Part shown: piece by piece, positions 49,701-59,500 of the stretch
How positions within the stretch are numbered: position 1 is the stretch's first letter
Layout of the letters: every line of letters begins with the position of its first letter
Assembly: GCA_028708425.1 (NCBI GenBank)
Contig: JAQVYY010000002.1
Span: forward strand, 62,001 to 126,000
Source of the DNA: Bacteroidales bacterium
GTDB taxonomy: Bacteria > Bacteroidota > Bacteroidia > Bacteroidales > Tenuifilaceae
Direction of reading: 5' to 3'
Length of the DNA stretch: 64,000 bases
Translations under genes and position numbers: made by a program
Notes under the pieces: model-generated
Databases searched by the model: none
Told to the model about the DNA's origin: nothing
The model's input: only the letters and a program-made list of their open reading frames with translations

Positions 49701-52700
49701 CGCTAAGATTTGTGAATTGCTTGGTTACCGAAGGGTCAAATGTTGTTGTACGGGTATTGCCATCGCTAAAATCCCATTGTAGCGAAACATCGTTTACTCC
49801 TCCTCCGCTGCTGCTGGCGTTTTTCACAAATTCTAAATCAGCCCCATTAAGCCCCGAGCAAACAGCTGGAGGAATATCGTAAATTGGGTTGAGAATTGGA
49901 TAAACAGTGACATCTTGTCCTGAAACAACATGCTGACATATATTACCATCAGCCCAGTCGGTTTGAGCCCTAAAACTAAGCGAATAGGTAACCGGGTTGG
50001 TTTGATGAGAGTTTACCAAATTAACCCCTGATAACGCATCGCCGGGAGAACTAACAGTTAAATCTGCACCACCATCATCGGTTGTTGTAAAGGCCCAGCT
50101 AAAAGTACTATTTGCAATGCTCTTGTTTGTTGAGGCATTTGTTAAATCGAGCGTTACGCCATTACACTCATCTGTAATATTAAAACTCTGTGCTGCCGTA
50201 ACCCTTGGGAACACGGTAACCGGAATAGCATCAGTTACAGTACACCCTGTTGCCAGCTGGGTGGCGGTGTATTCGGTGGCTGTGGTAAAGGGGACATCAT
50301 CAATATTTAAAAAGGTGTGCGTAACATCATCAAAGTTGGACGACTGGGTATTCCCATCGCCAAAGTTCCACTCAATGGTCACATCGGCAGGATTGCCCCC
50401 CTTGCTGGCAGTGTTATCCTTAACAAAGGTGAGCGGCACGCCTGTTTGGCCAGAGCAAGCAGCGTCTGGGGCTAGGAAAACGGGTAATAGTTCTGGGTAA
50501 ACCTTAACCTGTGTTGCAGGGGTAATAACATCTGAGCAGGATTTATGATCTGCAGCACCTTCATTCCAAACCGTTTCGGTAAAAAATTCCAGTGAGTATG
50601 TTACGGGATCGATGGAACCGTTATTCACCAGTGAGTAACTACCTTCAGATGTAAAGTTTGCTGGGGCACCGTTAGTTAAATCATCGGGAGTAAAACGCCA
50701 CTCAAAATTATTAGTACCAGTTGTTACCCCTGTATTGCTCGATGCGTTGGCAAGCGTTACCTCCACCTCGCCCCCGCACAAGTTGCCAAGGATAAAGCTT
50801 TGTGCTGCGGTAACCGTTGGGTACACGGTAACGGGTATATTATCCTCAAAAGTACAGCCCGTAGCTAGCTGGGTAGCGGTAAATTTAGTGGCTGTGGTAA
50901 ATGGCTGGTTGCTGATATTAGTAAATGTATGGGTAACATCATCGAAATTGGAACTGGCGGTATTGCCATCGCCAAAATCCCATGCAATGGAGATATCGTT
51001 TACATCGCCTCCGCTGCTAGTGGCGACATCCCTTGCAAAGGTAATCTCCACACCGGTTGGGGTGGAACACTCGGCATCGGGAATATCGAAGGTTAAATCT
51101 AAATTGGGGTAAACGGTTACGGAGTTGCCAGTAACCATTTGCAAACATGTTCTCTCTTCGGCTGCACCTTGATTCCACACTGTACTCGCTGTAAACTGAA
51201 GATTGTAAAGAGCAGTATTTACAGCATGGTTATTAATCAGGTTTATATCACTTAAATTATCACTTGGCGATGTTACGGTTTTGTCAGCACCATCGTCAGT
51301 TGTTGTAAATTCCCATACAAATGTGCTATTTGCTTTACCCTCATTGCTCGATGCATTAGTAAGATCGATTGTTGTACCATTACACTCATCGGTAATAACA
51401 AAACTTTGAGCTGCTATTACGCGGGGATAAACCGTAAAGCTATACGAATCGTCTTGGGTACAGCCCAAATGATTTTCTGCGGTTAGCGTAATGGTATAAT
51501 CCTCTGGCGAAGTCCCAAAATTACGAAAGGTTTGTGAAAAATCATCCGAACTTGTGTAGGGATAAGTGTTACTGTTTCCCGTAGTAGTATTTTTAACCAG
51601 CCAACGATACTCACTAATTGAATTGCCTTGGGTTGCCGAGTTAACAAAAACATACTCGTCGTTATCGCAGTTAGCGGTTAGATTACTCGACGATAAAGCT
51701 AGCTGACTACTTAACTCAGGGTAAACCTCAAAAGTGTAATCGTAAAAATCTTTACAGCCATATTGGTTTGTAACCTCTAGCTCAATCCACTTGCCCTCAA
51801 CCAACTCGGTATTATTACTGTACGTTACCTCAATAGGACTAGCACTCTCATCAGTTGCCACCCCATTTGTATCCCAATCCCAATTGTATGGATTTGCTCC
51901 AGTTGTAACGCTATTATTGGTAACGTTGATTACCGTTGGCGTACAATTATCAGTAACATCAACCTCAAACTTGGCCAGCGGATTAGGATTAACAGTAATC
52001 TGATTGTCTACCTGTCCCACGCAGCCATCGGCGCTGGTGGCGGTTAGGTGCACATCGTAGGTTTTTTGCGCTGTGTGGCTGGTATTGGGTAGCGATGGTG
52101 TGAAGTTCTGCGCGCTGGAGCTAGTTACTAGCGTAGCCCCATCGAAAACCTGCCACTGAATATTGGTTACACTTCCGCCTGCATATAAATCGGATGTATT
52201 ATCGAACGTTGCTGCCGATACGGGTGCACAATAATCGGTTGGTGCGGTGAAATCCCACTGAGCCTGCACCTCGGGGTAGATGGTAACAACAACATCATTC
52301 TTCACCAAAGTACAGTTCCCCCTAACAGCTTCCAGCGTAATTGTTTCGTACAACGAAACACCTGTTTTATTTTCAACAGGATTGAAAACTTGATCTGCAC
52401 CAGTTCGATTTTGACCCACAAACTCCCAATTATAAGTCGTACCATTATCAACAGCGCTAACATCTAAAGTAAATGGTGCACATCCAGCAAGGCTTTCAAT
52501 ATCAAAATTGGTTATAACCTCGGGCTCTATAGTGTAAGTTTTAGTTACAGTGCCGCTACATCCGTAGCTATTTGATGCTGTTAGCGTAACAGGCAGGTCA
52601 AAAGCAGATGATCCATTATTTTCAACATCGAGCGATGCATTTTGCGTTGTTGCCTCTTTTAAACCCCCAAACTTCCATTGGTAACTATTGGCATAGGTAG

Positions 52701-55700
52701 TAGAACTTGTAAAATCTAAAGTTTCGGGGGGGCACAATGTGGTGCCAGTGCCACCTGCACCAGGGTTTATTAGCGAAGCACCAATGTAGGCATCGAAATC
52801 GACGCTAACCTGCGGATTGACTTTTATCTGCTGATTATCTGTTTTTATACATCCTGCGGCATTCTCAACCACCAATTGCAAATTGATAAACGCCTCCCCA
52901 TTTGCATTTTTGGTAAGCGTATTGTAATCGAATGTACGCGTACCTATATCGGTATCTATCCCCTGCGATACGCCATCGATAAGCCACTCGTACTGCCCAT
53001 CGGCAACAATTTTAGCATCGAGAATTTGTACATCAAACAACCCTGTTTCCGAATCGGGGCAAATAACCTCCGGATTGAGTACAATTTCGGAATGAATGTG
53101 GGGCTGCACATTAACATTAAGAGGAGGAGCAACATAGTCACAGCCCCAATTATTTGTAGCCTTATAGCTAATAACTTTGGCAATAGGAGCATTAGTAATA
53201 TTTTCGAGGGTTAAGCTTCCTGTGTAATTTGCGGGAGGACTCCCTATGGGATCTGGATTGGAAAGCCTTGAAACCCCATCGACAAGCCATTGGAATGAGT
53301 TGGTATTGCGAATGGTGCTTGCCGATAAATCTATTTGCAAAGGAGAACAATTAATATCGGGTGCTCCCGGATCATCAATACTTACTGTTGCTGTGGGGTT
53401 GGGGTAAACGGTGAACTCTTGCGAGTAAGTTTTTAAGCATCCACTAGCATTGGTAACCTCAAGATCGAGGCGGTAAACCTCTTCAAGGTTATCAGTTCGA
53501 TTGTTGACAAGCAAGGTGCTGGCAGAAGAAATATCGGGAGGGCTCCCTGTTATCGATGAGCCAACCTCAACATCGGGTGCGCCTAAACGGTATAATTTCC
53601 ATGAATAACTTCCTGCCCCTTTGCTGGTATTGCTAAAATTTGTAACCTGCAACGGTGAGCACCCCTCCACCGGATTGGCAGTAAAACCAGCCTCGAGGTA
53701 GGGAGGCACCCTAACCAAAACATTATCGGTAGCCGTACACACATTCCACTTATCGGTTATGGTTACCTCTGCGGTGTAGTTTATTGGATTGTATGGTGGG
53801 GCTGTATTGTTATAAGTATTTGTTGCATGCTGTGTTGCTGCTGAATTTCCATCGCCAAAAACCCACTTGTACGATGGCCCATCGGGATTTCCAATGGGTG
53901 TAGATGTGAAATTAACCGTTAGGGGCTGGCAGTCTGGGTTGCCAACAATTGTGCGGCTGGCACTAATATCAATATAGGGATAAACACGAATTATTTTAGT
54001 AACCTCCCGAAAACAGAACTCATCTTTGTCTGAAGTTGCAAGTTTTATATGGTACTCGAGTATTTCATCCGTGTCGTTTTCAAGCGTTAGGCTTACCGTA
54101 CGGGCATCATTTGCAAGGTTATCATCTCCATACATAAATTCTGTGGAAGTCCCTGTTGCACCTAGCTGCCAGCTCCACCATCGTTTAAAATCGCCTGTGG
54201 ATGAGCTAGTAAAATTAAAAGTAAACTCAGGGATTCCTCCAGCTGTTGCAGGCACAGCACAACCCGTGTAATTATCGGCATCAAAGGCTGCAGTTACCGG
54301 TCCACCAACCTGCAGGTTAACATGCCTTATTTCAGTTTCATTACATGCCCCGCTAATGGTTACCGTATAGTTTATTGATGATTCAACATTAATGGCTGTG
54401 GGGGTTTCACTCGTAGGGTCATCTAAATAGGTAACGGGATCCCAGTCATATGTAGTACCCCCACTGGCGTAAAGGTTTAGGGTTTCTCCCGAGCAGATAC
54501 GCCCTCCACTGGAACCTGTTTCAATCACCAGTGTTTTAGGGTTAAACTCGTTGTAATCGGAAAAATAGCCATAGAAACAACCAGTACCTCCGCCACCATT
54601 CACAATGCCCAGATGGAAAATATCCTTGGTATTCCGCATAAAATGGGTGCCCACAGCAGCATCGTCAATTTTTATTGGTCCAAAACGGGCTACGCTCCAG
54701 TCGGTACCATTAACAGGAGTAAACGCTACAGGGGGAAATATGTCATCACGCTTAGCACCATTAAACTCAAATCCATCCTCGGCACCCCTCCTTACCATAA
54801 TTACAATATAAAAATCTTCTGTTGATGTTCTTGCAAAGGCAACGCGGGGCACCCCGGTACATTTTTCAATGGGGGGGAGTATGGCGGCTCCCACCTCGCA
54901 GCCAAAACCACCAATATGCATTACGTACACCGGTTTATTAGCAACTATACGGTAGTATGCCGTATCAACTGGCAATGGTTGAAAAAGCTGTTGGCGTGCA
55001 TTATGAGTTACGTTGGTTACTTCAGTACCAGCAGGATTGAAAACCCTAATATTTGTACCATCCTCAACTGGAAGAATAAATAGATTATCCTGATCATAAA
55101 GAGCTGTACGAATAGCAATATACTCCTTGCCAATTAAATCGTTAAAGGAAAACGTACTCGCATCATAAATCTTAGTAGGGATTAGCTGGTCTCCAGAAAC
55201 ATCCCTACATCCATAACCAAGGTGGGTATGCGAATCATCCTTAATTGTTACAGCAATGGGTTGTGTACTCTCTATTTTTGTTCCTGCCAATCGGTCGGCT
55301 GCTGCTTGACTCCGATTAAGGGGGAAAAGCGAAAAGGTTTGTCCCCGATTAAGGGTAACAGTGAACAATGACCCAGCAGGGGTGGCGGCAATATTTGTTT
55401 GCGGGCCTAAACCATAACTTGCCCCCTTACCTGGGGGTAGAGTAAACGTTACATTGGTGCCATCCTGGGTGGCCACAATGTCAATAGCTGAAATAGGCTG
55501 AGGGGTATAACTCCCATTATTACTTACATTTTGAAAAGGGGTAAAAAATTCTGTGCCTAAACCATTACTACCCTTAAGGGCCCAAATATCTTTGTTATTA
55601 TAATTATTTACCTCGTAGTATGCAGTAATGGGTGCAGTAGAGGTTATATGTAGTCCAAAATTATTTATGCCATCAGGTGTTAATGCCTTATTTTCCAGCT

Positions 55701-56046
55701 GGGTTGGAACTATATCGCCACCAGTCTGTACAATCCAACTATTTAAACTAACCACCTGAAAATCAAAAGGGGCAAGTTCAACAATTATATCAGGGAAAAT
55801 TGCAGGATTACCAGCAGGCATACTTATGGTTACCGTGGCGGGAAGAGTGCTTGACGAAAATTTCAACGCAGCAGGAACGCCGCCAGGACTATTGTGACCA
55901 TAAGTAATATCGGGTACAACAAACCAGAACTCGGTGTCGGTTTGGGCAAAGGAACTATTTAGCGTTGATAGTAATACAATAGCGCCAATAAAAAACCTTA
56001 CTATATATCTGGGCAGGTATTGAGGTATGGATATGCTATAATTCAT
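46714..56046 (-). CDS. Giant PKD-repeat surface protein with T9SS type B C-terminal signal (3110 aa)
   Basis: 3110 residues. Signal peptide (MNYSISIPQYLPRYIVRFFIGAIVLL...FAQ) precedes an IgGFc-binding-like N-terminal domain (TEFWFVVPD, residues ~40-470) and a long run of PKD/Ig-like domains ending in the repeated VYP/VFP strand. WDFGDGNT-type PKD motifs recur, for example IAWDFGDGNTASSNFDDVTH. The C-terminus has FPNAFVP...EYRLQIFNRWGEQIFES...WDGYYKGKLASQGVYVWRA, the gliding-motility-associated CTD used by T9SS type B substrates. Exported via the T9SS to the cell surface, where it is likely an adhesin or sheath protein. The adjacent PorP/SprF gene supports this. Encoded by one uninterrupted 9.3-kb ORF. 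Confidence 0.93.
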   Translation of the reverse strand: MNYSISIPQYLPRYIVRFFIGAIVLLSTLNSSFAQTDTEFWFVVPDITYGHNSPGGVPAALKFSSSTLPATVTISMPAGNPAIFPDIIVELAPFDFQVVSLNSWIVQTGGDIVPTQLENKALTPDGINNFGLHITSTAPITAYYEVNNYNNKDIWALKGSNGLGTEFFTPFQNVSNNGSYTPQPISAIDIVATQDGTNVTFTLPPGKGASYGLGPQTNIAATPAGSLFTVTLNRGQTFSLFPLNRSQAAADRLAGTKIESTQPIAVTIKDDSHTHLGYGCRDVSGDQLIPTKIYDASTFSFNDLIGKEYIAIRTALYDQDNLFILPVEDGTNIRVFNPAGTEVTNVTHNARQQLFQPLPVDTAYYRIVANKPVYVMHIGGFGCEVGAAILPPIEKCTGVPRVAFARTSTEDFYIVIMVRRGAEDGFEFNGAKRDDIFPPVAFTPVNGTDWSVARFGPIKIDDAAVGTHFMRNTKDIFHLGIVNGGGGTGCFYGYFSDYNEFNPKTLVIETGSSGGRICSGETLNLYASGGTTYDWDPVTYLDDPTSETPTAINVESSINYTVTISGACNETEIRHVNLQVGGPVTAAFDADNYTGCAVPATAGGIPEFTFNFTSSSTGDFKRWWSWQLGATGTSTEFMYGDDNLANDARTVSLTLENDTDEILEYHIKLATSDKDEFCFREVTKIIRVYPYIDISASRTIVGNPDCQPLTVNFTSTPIGNPDGPSYKWVFGDGNSAATQHATNTYNNTAPPYNPINYTAEVTITDKWNVCTATDNVLVRVPPYLEAGFTANPVEGCSPLQVTNFSNTSKGAGSYSWKLYRLGAPDVEVGSSITGSPPDISSASTLLVNNRTDNLEEVYRLDLEVTNASGCLKTYSQEFTVYPNPTATVSIDDPGAPDINCSPLQIDLSASTIRNTNSFQWLVDGVSRLSNPDPIGSPPANYTGSLTLENITNAPIAKVISYKATNNWGCDYVAPPLNVNVQPHIHSEIVLNPEVICPDSETGLFDVQILDAKIVADGQYEWLIDGVSQGIDTDIGTRTFDYNTLTKNANGEAFINLQLVVENAAGCIKTDNQQIKVNPQVSVDFDAYIGASLINPGAGGTGTTLCPPETLDFTSSTTYANSYQWKFGGLKEATTQNASLDVENNGSSAFDLPVTLTASNSYGCSGTVTKTYTIEPEVITNFDIESLAGCAPFTLDVSAVDNGTTYNWEFVGQNRTGADQVFNPVENKTGVSLYETITLEAVRGNCTLVKNDVVVTIYPEVQAQWDFTAPTDYCAPVSAATFDNTSDLYAGGSVTNIQWQVFDGATLVTSSSAQNFTPSLPNTSHTAQKTYDVHLTATSADGCVGQVDNQITVNPNPLAKFEVDVTDNCTPTVINVTNNSVTTGANPYNWDWDTNGVATDESASPIEVTYSNNTELVEGKWIELEVTNQYGCKDFYDYTFEVYPELSSQLALSSSNLTANCDNDEYVFVNSATQGNSISEYRWLVKNTTTGNSNTYPYTSSDDFSQTFRNFGTSPEDYTITLTAENHLGCTQDDSYSFTVYPRVIAAQSFVITDECNGTTIDLTNASSNEGKANSTFVWEFTTTDDGADKTVTSPSDNLSDINLINNHAVNTALYNLQFTASTVWNQGAAEERTCLQMVTGNSVTVYPNLDLTFDIPDAECSTPTGVEITFARDVATSSGGDVNDISIAWDFGDGNTASSNFDDVTHTFTNISNQPFTTATKFTATQLATGCTFEDNIPVTVYPTVTAAQSFILGNLCGGEVEVTLANASSNTGVTTGTNNFEWRFTPDDLTNGAPANFTSEGSYSLVNNGSIDPVTYSLEFFTETVWNEGAADHKSCSDVITPATQVKVYPELLPVFLAPDAACSGQTGVPLTFVKDNTASKGGNPADVTIEWNFGDGNTQSSNFDDVTHTFLNIDDVPFTTATEYTATQLATGCTVTDAIPVTVFPRVTAAQSFNITDECNGVTLDLTNASTNKSIANSTFSWAFTTTDDGGADLTVSSPGDALSGVNLVNSHQTNPVTYSLSFRAQTDWADGNICQHVVSGQDVTVYPILNPIYDIPPAVCSGLNGADLEFVKNASSSGGGVNDVSLQWDFSDGNTRTTTFDPSVTKQFTNLSDEDFITSTKIFATQIATGCTVQREVDVRVHPKVESIFTFELGDVCEYPLPVTFANASKFSKAQTGVPTQFIWDYGYELNGNPEGETLAPNDISHTYHFYNDEPNQVQEYDVSLTITQTHDISGEVCANTAARKIQVYPEMLPSFNLPTIEGCNPLTVSFSNTSTGVNLVKADGTTTWNGQFVWDLGNGSTSSSITPATREYGHADKTQSHIYNISLTATNPLGCVKTATTSTPQVTVYPWVESSFTVDRIEGCTPLDVTLSNTFKSDEYAYLWNFVENGTNASTNSSDLEEPGTITFTNPLGATDELLVQKPQIQLKTSLDPNKYSYQTDEAGCVKTATPIEVSVFPHVYPDFEATLEGCHPLEDVEFTNTSNVFGETNNGEYTWDFDNGVQSNVLDPTQTFRNPDFVKDTTFNVKLTAESQHGCIDDTIKTVTVYPKPKARIELEEYMGCSPFDLAITNSSVGKGWGSTLEFTFDFGDASDPYVTTDPADPASANHEYRNLNNEIEPYTLWLTVETENECTDETSQTIHVYPEVTARFDTEEQVYEQCNPFEVQFENTSTNSWSYLWNFDDGGITSSSVAPNYRFVNNDINDRTYDVTLTAMSEFDCEDTDTLAITVFAAPIVDFVIMPPHQVFPQDGTLPVVYFKNLSRPKGIPHTWPHKWTFGDGDSSISTEETIEHTYEHWGPKDEDFRYEVTLAISNEKCADTLSQKFTILPPEPISLFSANEYRACSPLEVNFYNESLFYLTDEDATAFEWRIDGEEEPFSTAFEPRWTFTEPGYYNVQLTVYGDGGEKHSYRTFRVYENPKASFEAMPERVTLPNARVHFYNFSERADSCIWVFGDNSFESNDWDPVHTYTEMGEYRVTLTAFSLNDDGTECVDIYSKFPAVWVLGSGRIRFPNAFVPSKLGSNGGVYDAIDYKNEVFHPVSEGVMEYRLQIFNRWGEQIFESNDINIGWDGYYKGKLASQGVYVWRAVGRFANGDMFDKRGNVTLLR
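49606..51420 (-). repeat. Three ~200-residue super-repeats inside the giant type B protein
   Basis: A two-PKD-domain module is repeated in tandem. Module starts marked by AAQSF are at 51420 (VIAAQSFVITDECNG), 50814 (VTAAQSFILGNLCGG) and 50202 (VTAAQSFNITDECNG); the third module ends near 49606. Unit lengths are 202, 204 and 199 codons (about residues 1543-2147). Shared segments include FGDGNTxSSNFDDVTHTF and TATQLATGC, so the expansion is fairly recent. Confidence 0.85.
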
Positions 56047-56289
56047 ATATTAAAAGTGTAAAACAAATATAGTGTTTAATCATCTCATACGTGCATTTGG
56101 TCATAAAAGATATGTGTTTTGTCAAAAAAATCGCTTATTTTTGAAGAGATAGCTAAAGCTGCCTTTTCTTGAATAACAAAGTTTTATAAAGGTAAAACTT
56201 AGGTGCTGTTTTATTCGTATAAAAAATTTAATTTATTGAAATTACTGCAATTTTTGAATAAAACTTGACATATTTTTTTAAAATAGATC

Positions 56290-56538
56290 ATTGGCGTCCG
56301 GTTAATATTTATAGATTCCTCCCTACGGTCGGAATGACAGGACGTTGAGTTGTATTTGGGAGGGGAGGGCTTGGCTAGCGGCTTAGCCGCTAGCCAAGCC
56401 CTCCCCTAAAAACTAAACATTTGTCATTGACAAAGCCATTTCTTTTTTCAAGGGTTTTGTCGAACATACGTTTCATGGCGAAACGCGGTGAAGCGAAGAA
56501 TCTTTAATGTTTAACTTTGTTTTTACCGAACAATAGTG
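56290..56538 (-). repeat. MITE-like element family 1, copy C (inverted)
   Basis: 249 bp in the opposite orientation to copies A and B; ends ATTGGCGTCCGGTTAA and CAATAGTG. The central hairpin (56362-56406) is a perfect 21-bp stem with loop TTA. Flanking 10-mers AAAATAGATC and AAAATAAATA agree at 8 of 10 positions, a decayed target duplication. It fills much of the 546-bp gap between two divergent giant genes; the rest is AT-rich, with a TATTTTTG at 56136-56143 and a minus-strand TATATTTG at 56064-56071 as candidate -7 boxes. Confidence 0.9.
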
Positions 56539-56592
56539 AAAATAAATATAATTTAGAGTGTTTTAATCACTGTTTTTTAAAAAGTTTAAAAT

Positions 56593-59500
56593 ATGGAACA
56601 AACTAATAAAAGAAACTTGCGTAGAATTTTGTACGGTACGCTGGCAATGCTATTGTGTTTAAGTACAGTTGGTCAGGAGTTTGAGGAGATTTTTTATGAG
56701 GGCTTTGAGAATGGAGGAAAAATACCCACAGGCTGGACACAACAATTTGTGCTTGGATCTCGCTCCTGGCGTTTCGAGAATGGCGGCTATGCACCAGCTG
56801 GAGCACCCACGTTTAGGCACCCATCAGCTGCTTATGCTGGCAGCTATAATGCCCTATTTCAGGATGAAAGTGTTGGACCTATTCGCAGGTTAATTACAAA
56901 AGAGATTAATCTGGTTCCTTATGGTTCGGCAACCATTAAGCCAACCTTGTGTTTTTGGCATGCTCAAGATTCATGGGGAGGAGCAACCGATGAGTTAAGG
57001 GTTTACTACCGTAGGTCTAGCTCTTCCGATTGGGTTCTGCTTGAGCATTATACTTCAGCCGCACCCAATTGGACACTAAGAGAGATGCTACTGCCGGATG
57101 ATGCCAAAACAGAAACCTGCCAAATTGCTTTTGAGGGAATATCGAATTGGGGTTGGGGGGTTTGTATAGACGAGGTTAAGATTGAAGAGAGGGGAATAGT
57201 TGACCGAAAGGTGGAAAGTTTTGAGCTGAAGCAAAAATCTAGCATTATTCCCTCAGGATCTAACGTAAATCCGTTTGGTTATCTTTTGGCCTTAGTGTCT
57301 GGAAATCACCAGCAAATACCGCTTAATTCCATAACACTTAACTACACTGGTACTGACATTGGGGACATAGAGAACATAAATATTTACCATACGCGAGATT
57401 CAACATTTTCGGTAAATTCGAAAATTCCAGCCGAGGTAAGTATCCTAGGGAACGAAATCACAGTAACAGCCCCAACATTCAATCTACGAACTGGAAATAA
57501 CTATATTTGGTTTGTTTTTGATATAAATTCAGAGTCGGCTCATGGTAATACTGTTGATTTCAATTTAGCCGCCAACTCCGTTTTACTTGGCGATAAAACA
57601 TTTCCTGCCACAGCGCAACACCCAGCTGGTGCTGCAACTATTTACGAGTCATTAATGTACACCAATTTTAGCGATGGTAATACTTGGGCTAAAACTTCTC
57701 TATGGGAAGTTGGTGAGCCCGAGGGAGTAGGTATTTACGATCCTAGCGATGCATTCTCGGGAGCTAATGTATTGGCCACTAATCTAGCTGGTAATTACCC
57801 TCCAGGCATAACCAATGTTTCTCCCGAAACGGCAATATCCCAATCTGTAGATGCAAAGTTTTATCAGAACCTCGCCGTTAGATATAGACGCTGGCTAAAT
57901 ATAGAGTATTTCGATAAAACAAGCGTTAAGATTAGTAATGATGCTGGGATAATCTGGGAAAATATATTCCAAAATAATACTGCTATTCTTGATAGAAGTT
58001 GGCAACCCATATCCACCGATATAAGTCAGTGGGCAACAAGGAAAGAGGATATCCGAATAATGTTCTCAATGGATACAACTAATCTATATACCGAGTACGG
58101 GGGGTGGAATATCGACAACTTTGCCATTACTGGCGAGTTTATCCACAGCGATGTGGGCATAACGGATGCCACGGCTCCGGTTCAAACCTGTGGATTAATG
58201 GACGAACCCCAAGAGGTTAGGATAATGCTTCGCAACTTTGGCGGCGCAACCGTTGATGTGCCTTTCGACATTGGTTACTCATTAAATGCTGGCTCAACCT
58301 ATGTTCGCGAGACGTACAACACAGCCCTGGAAAGCGAAGCCGATCAGGGAGGTGTTTATGAAGTGGAATACACTTTTGCCACCACAGCCGATTTTACATC
58401 ACCCGGCTTAAAGAATCTTAAGTTCAGAACCTTCCTCGAGGGTGATCAGGATGCCAGCAACGATGGGTACGAAAAGACAATATATGTATTTTCAACGGAA
58501 ATAATTCCATACCAAACCTCGTTTGAGGGTAATGATGCATACTGGTATCCCAACGGCATCAACAGCAGCTGGCAATGGGGTGCGCCCAGCGGAACAAATA
58601 TTAATACAGCGTCAGATGGAAACCGTGTGTGGGCAACTGCCCTTTCGCAAAACTATAATCATAACGAGAAATCGTACCTCGAGAGCCCATGCTTCGATCT
58701 AAGTACTGCCGAAATGCCGGTGATTGCATTCGATTATATCATGCAGGTTGAGCAGGGTGCTGATGGGCTAACGCTCGAATACTCCATTGATGGGGGTGCT
58801 AGTTGGACCCTTTTACCCGCTCATGAGCATTACGTAAACAACTGGTTCGATACTCCTGAAGTTACTGCACTGGGCAGCGCGGGGTGGAGCGTAAACAAAG
58901 CAGAGTACGTTACAGTAAAAAACTTACTCCCCAGCGATGTTGTTGGAGTTAATGGGGTTAAATTCCGCTTTGTATTCGGATCAGACGGAGCCACTCGAGC
59001 CGAGGGTGTGGCTCTTGACATGATACGGGTTTACGAGTTGCCATACGATGTGGGCATTACGGAGCTGATATCGCCAACCAGCGCTTGCGAAATTGGCAAG
59101 GATGTTGCGCTCGAGCTTAAGCTGAAAAACTTTGGCTATAGAACTGTTCCTCACGATGCACCCATAGCAATTGTTGTTAAGGTAGATGGAGGCGACGAGA
59201 AATCAGAAATCATTACAATACCAGCCGATATTATTCAGGATGGCGATTACACATTTACCTCTACCAACACTTTTAACCTGTTTAGCGCAGGGGTGCATAG
59301 TATTGTTGCCTACACAAATCTAGCTATCGACGACGATTACTCCAACGATACTTTAAAAACTACCGTTGAGGTGCTGGGTATGCCCGAATTCACCCTAGGC
59401 CCTGATGTTGGGGTTGAAGATTTTAACACCCCATATACCATAGATGCTGGTGCGGGGTACTCCTCCTACAGCTGGTACGAGTTGCCCGATGAGACTACGA

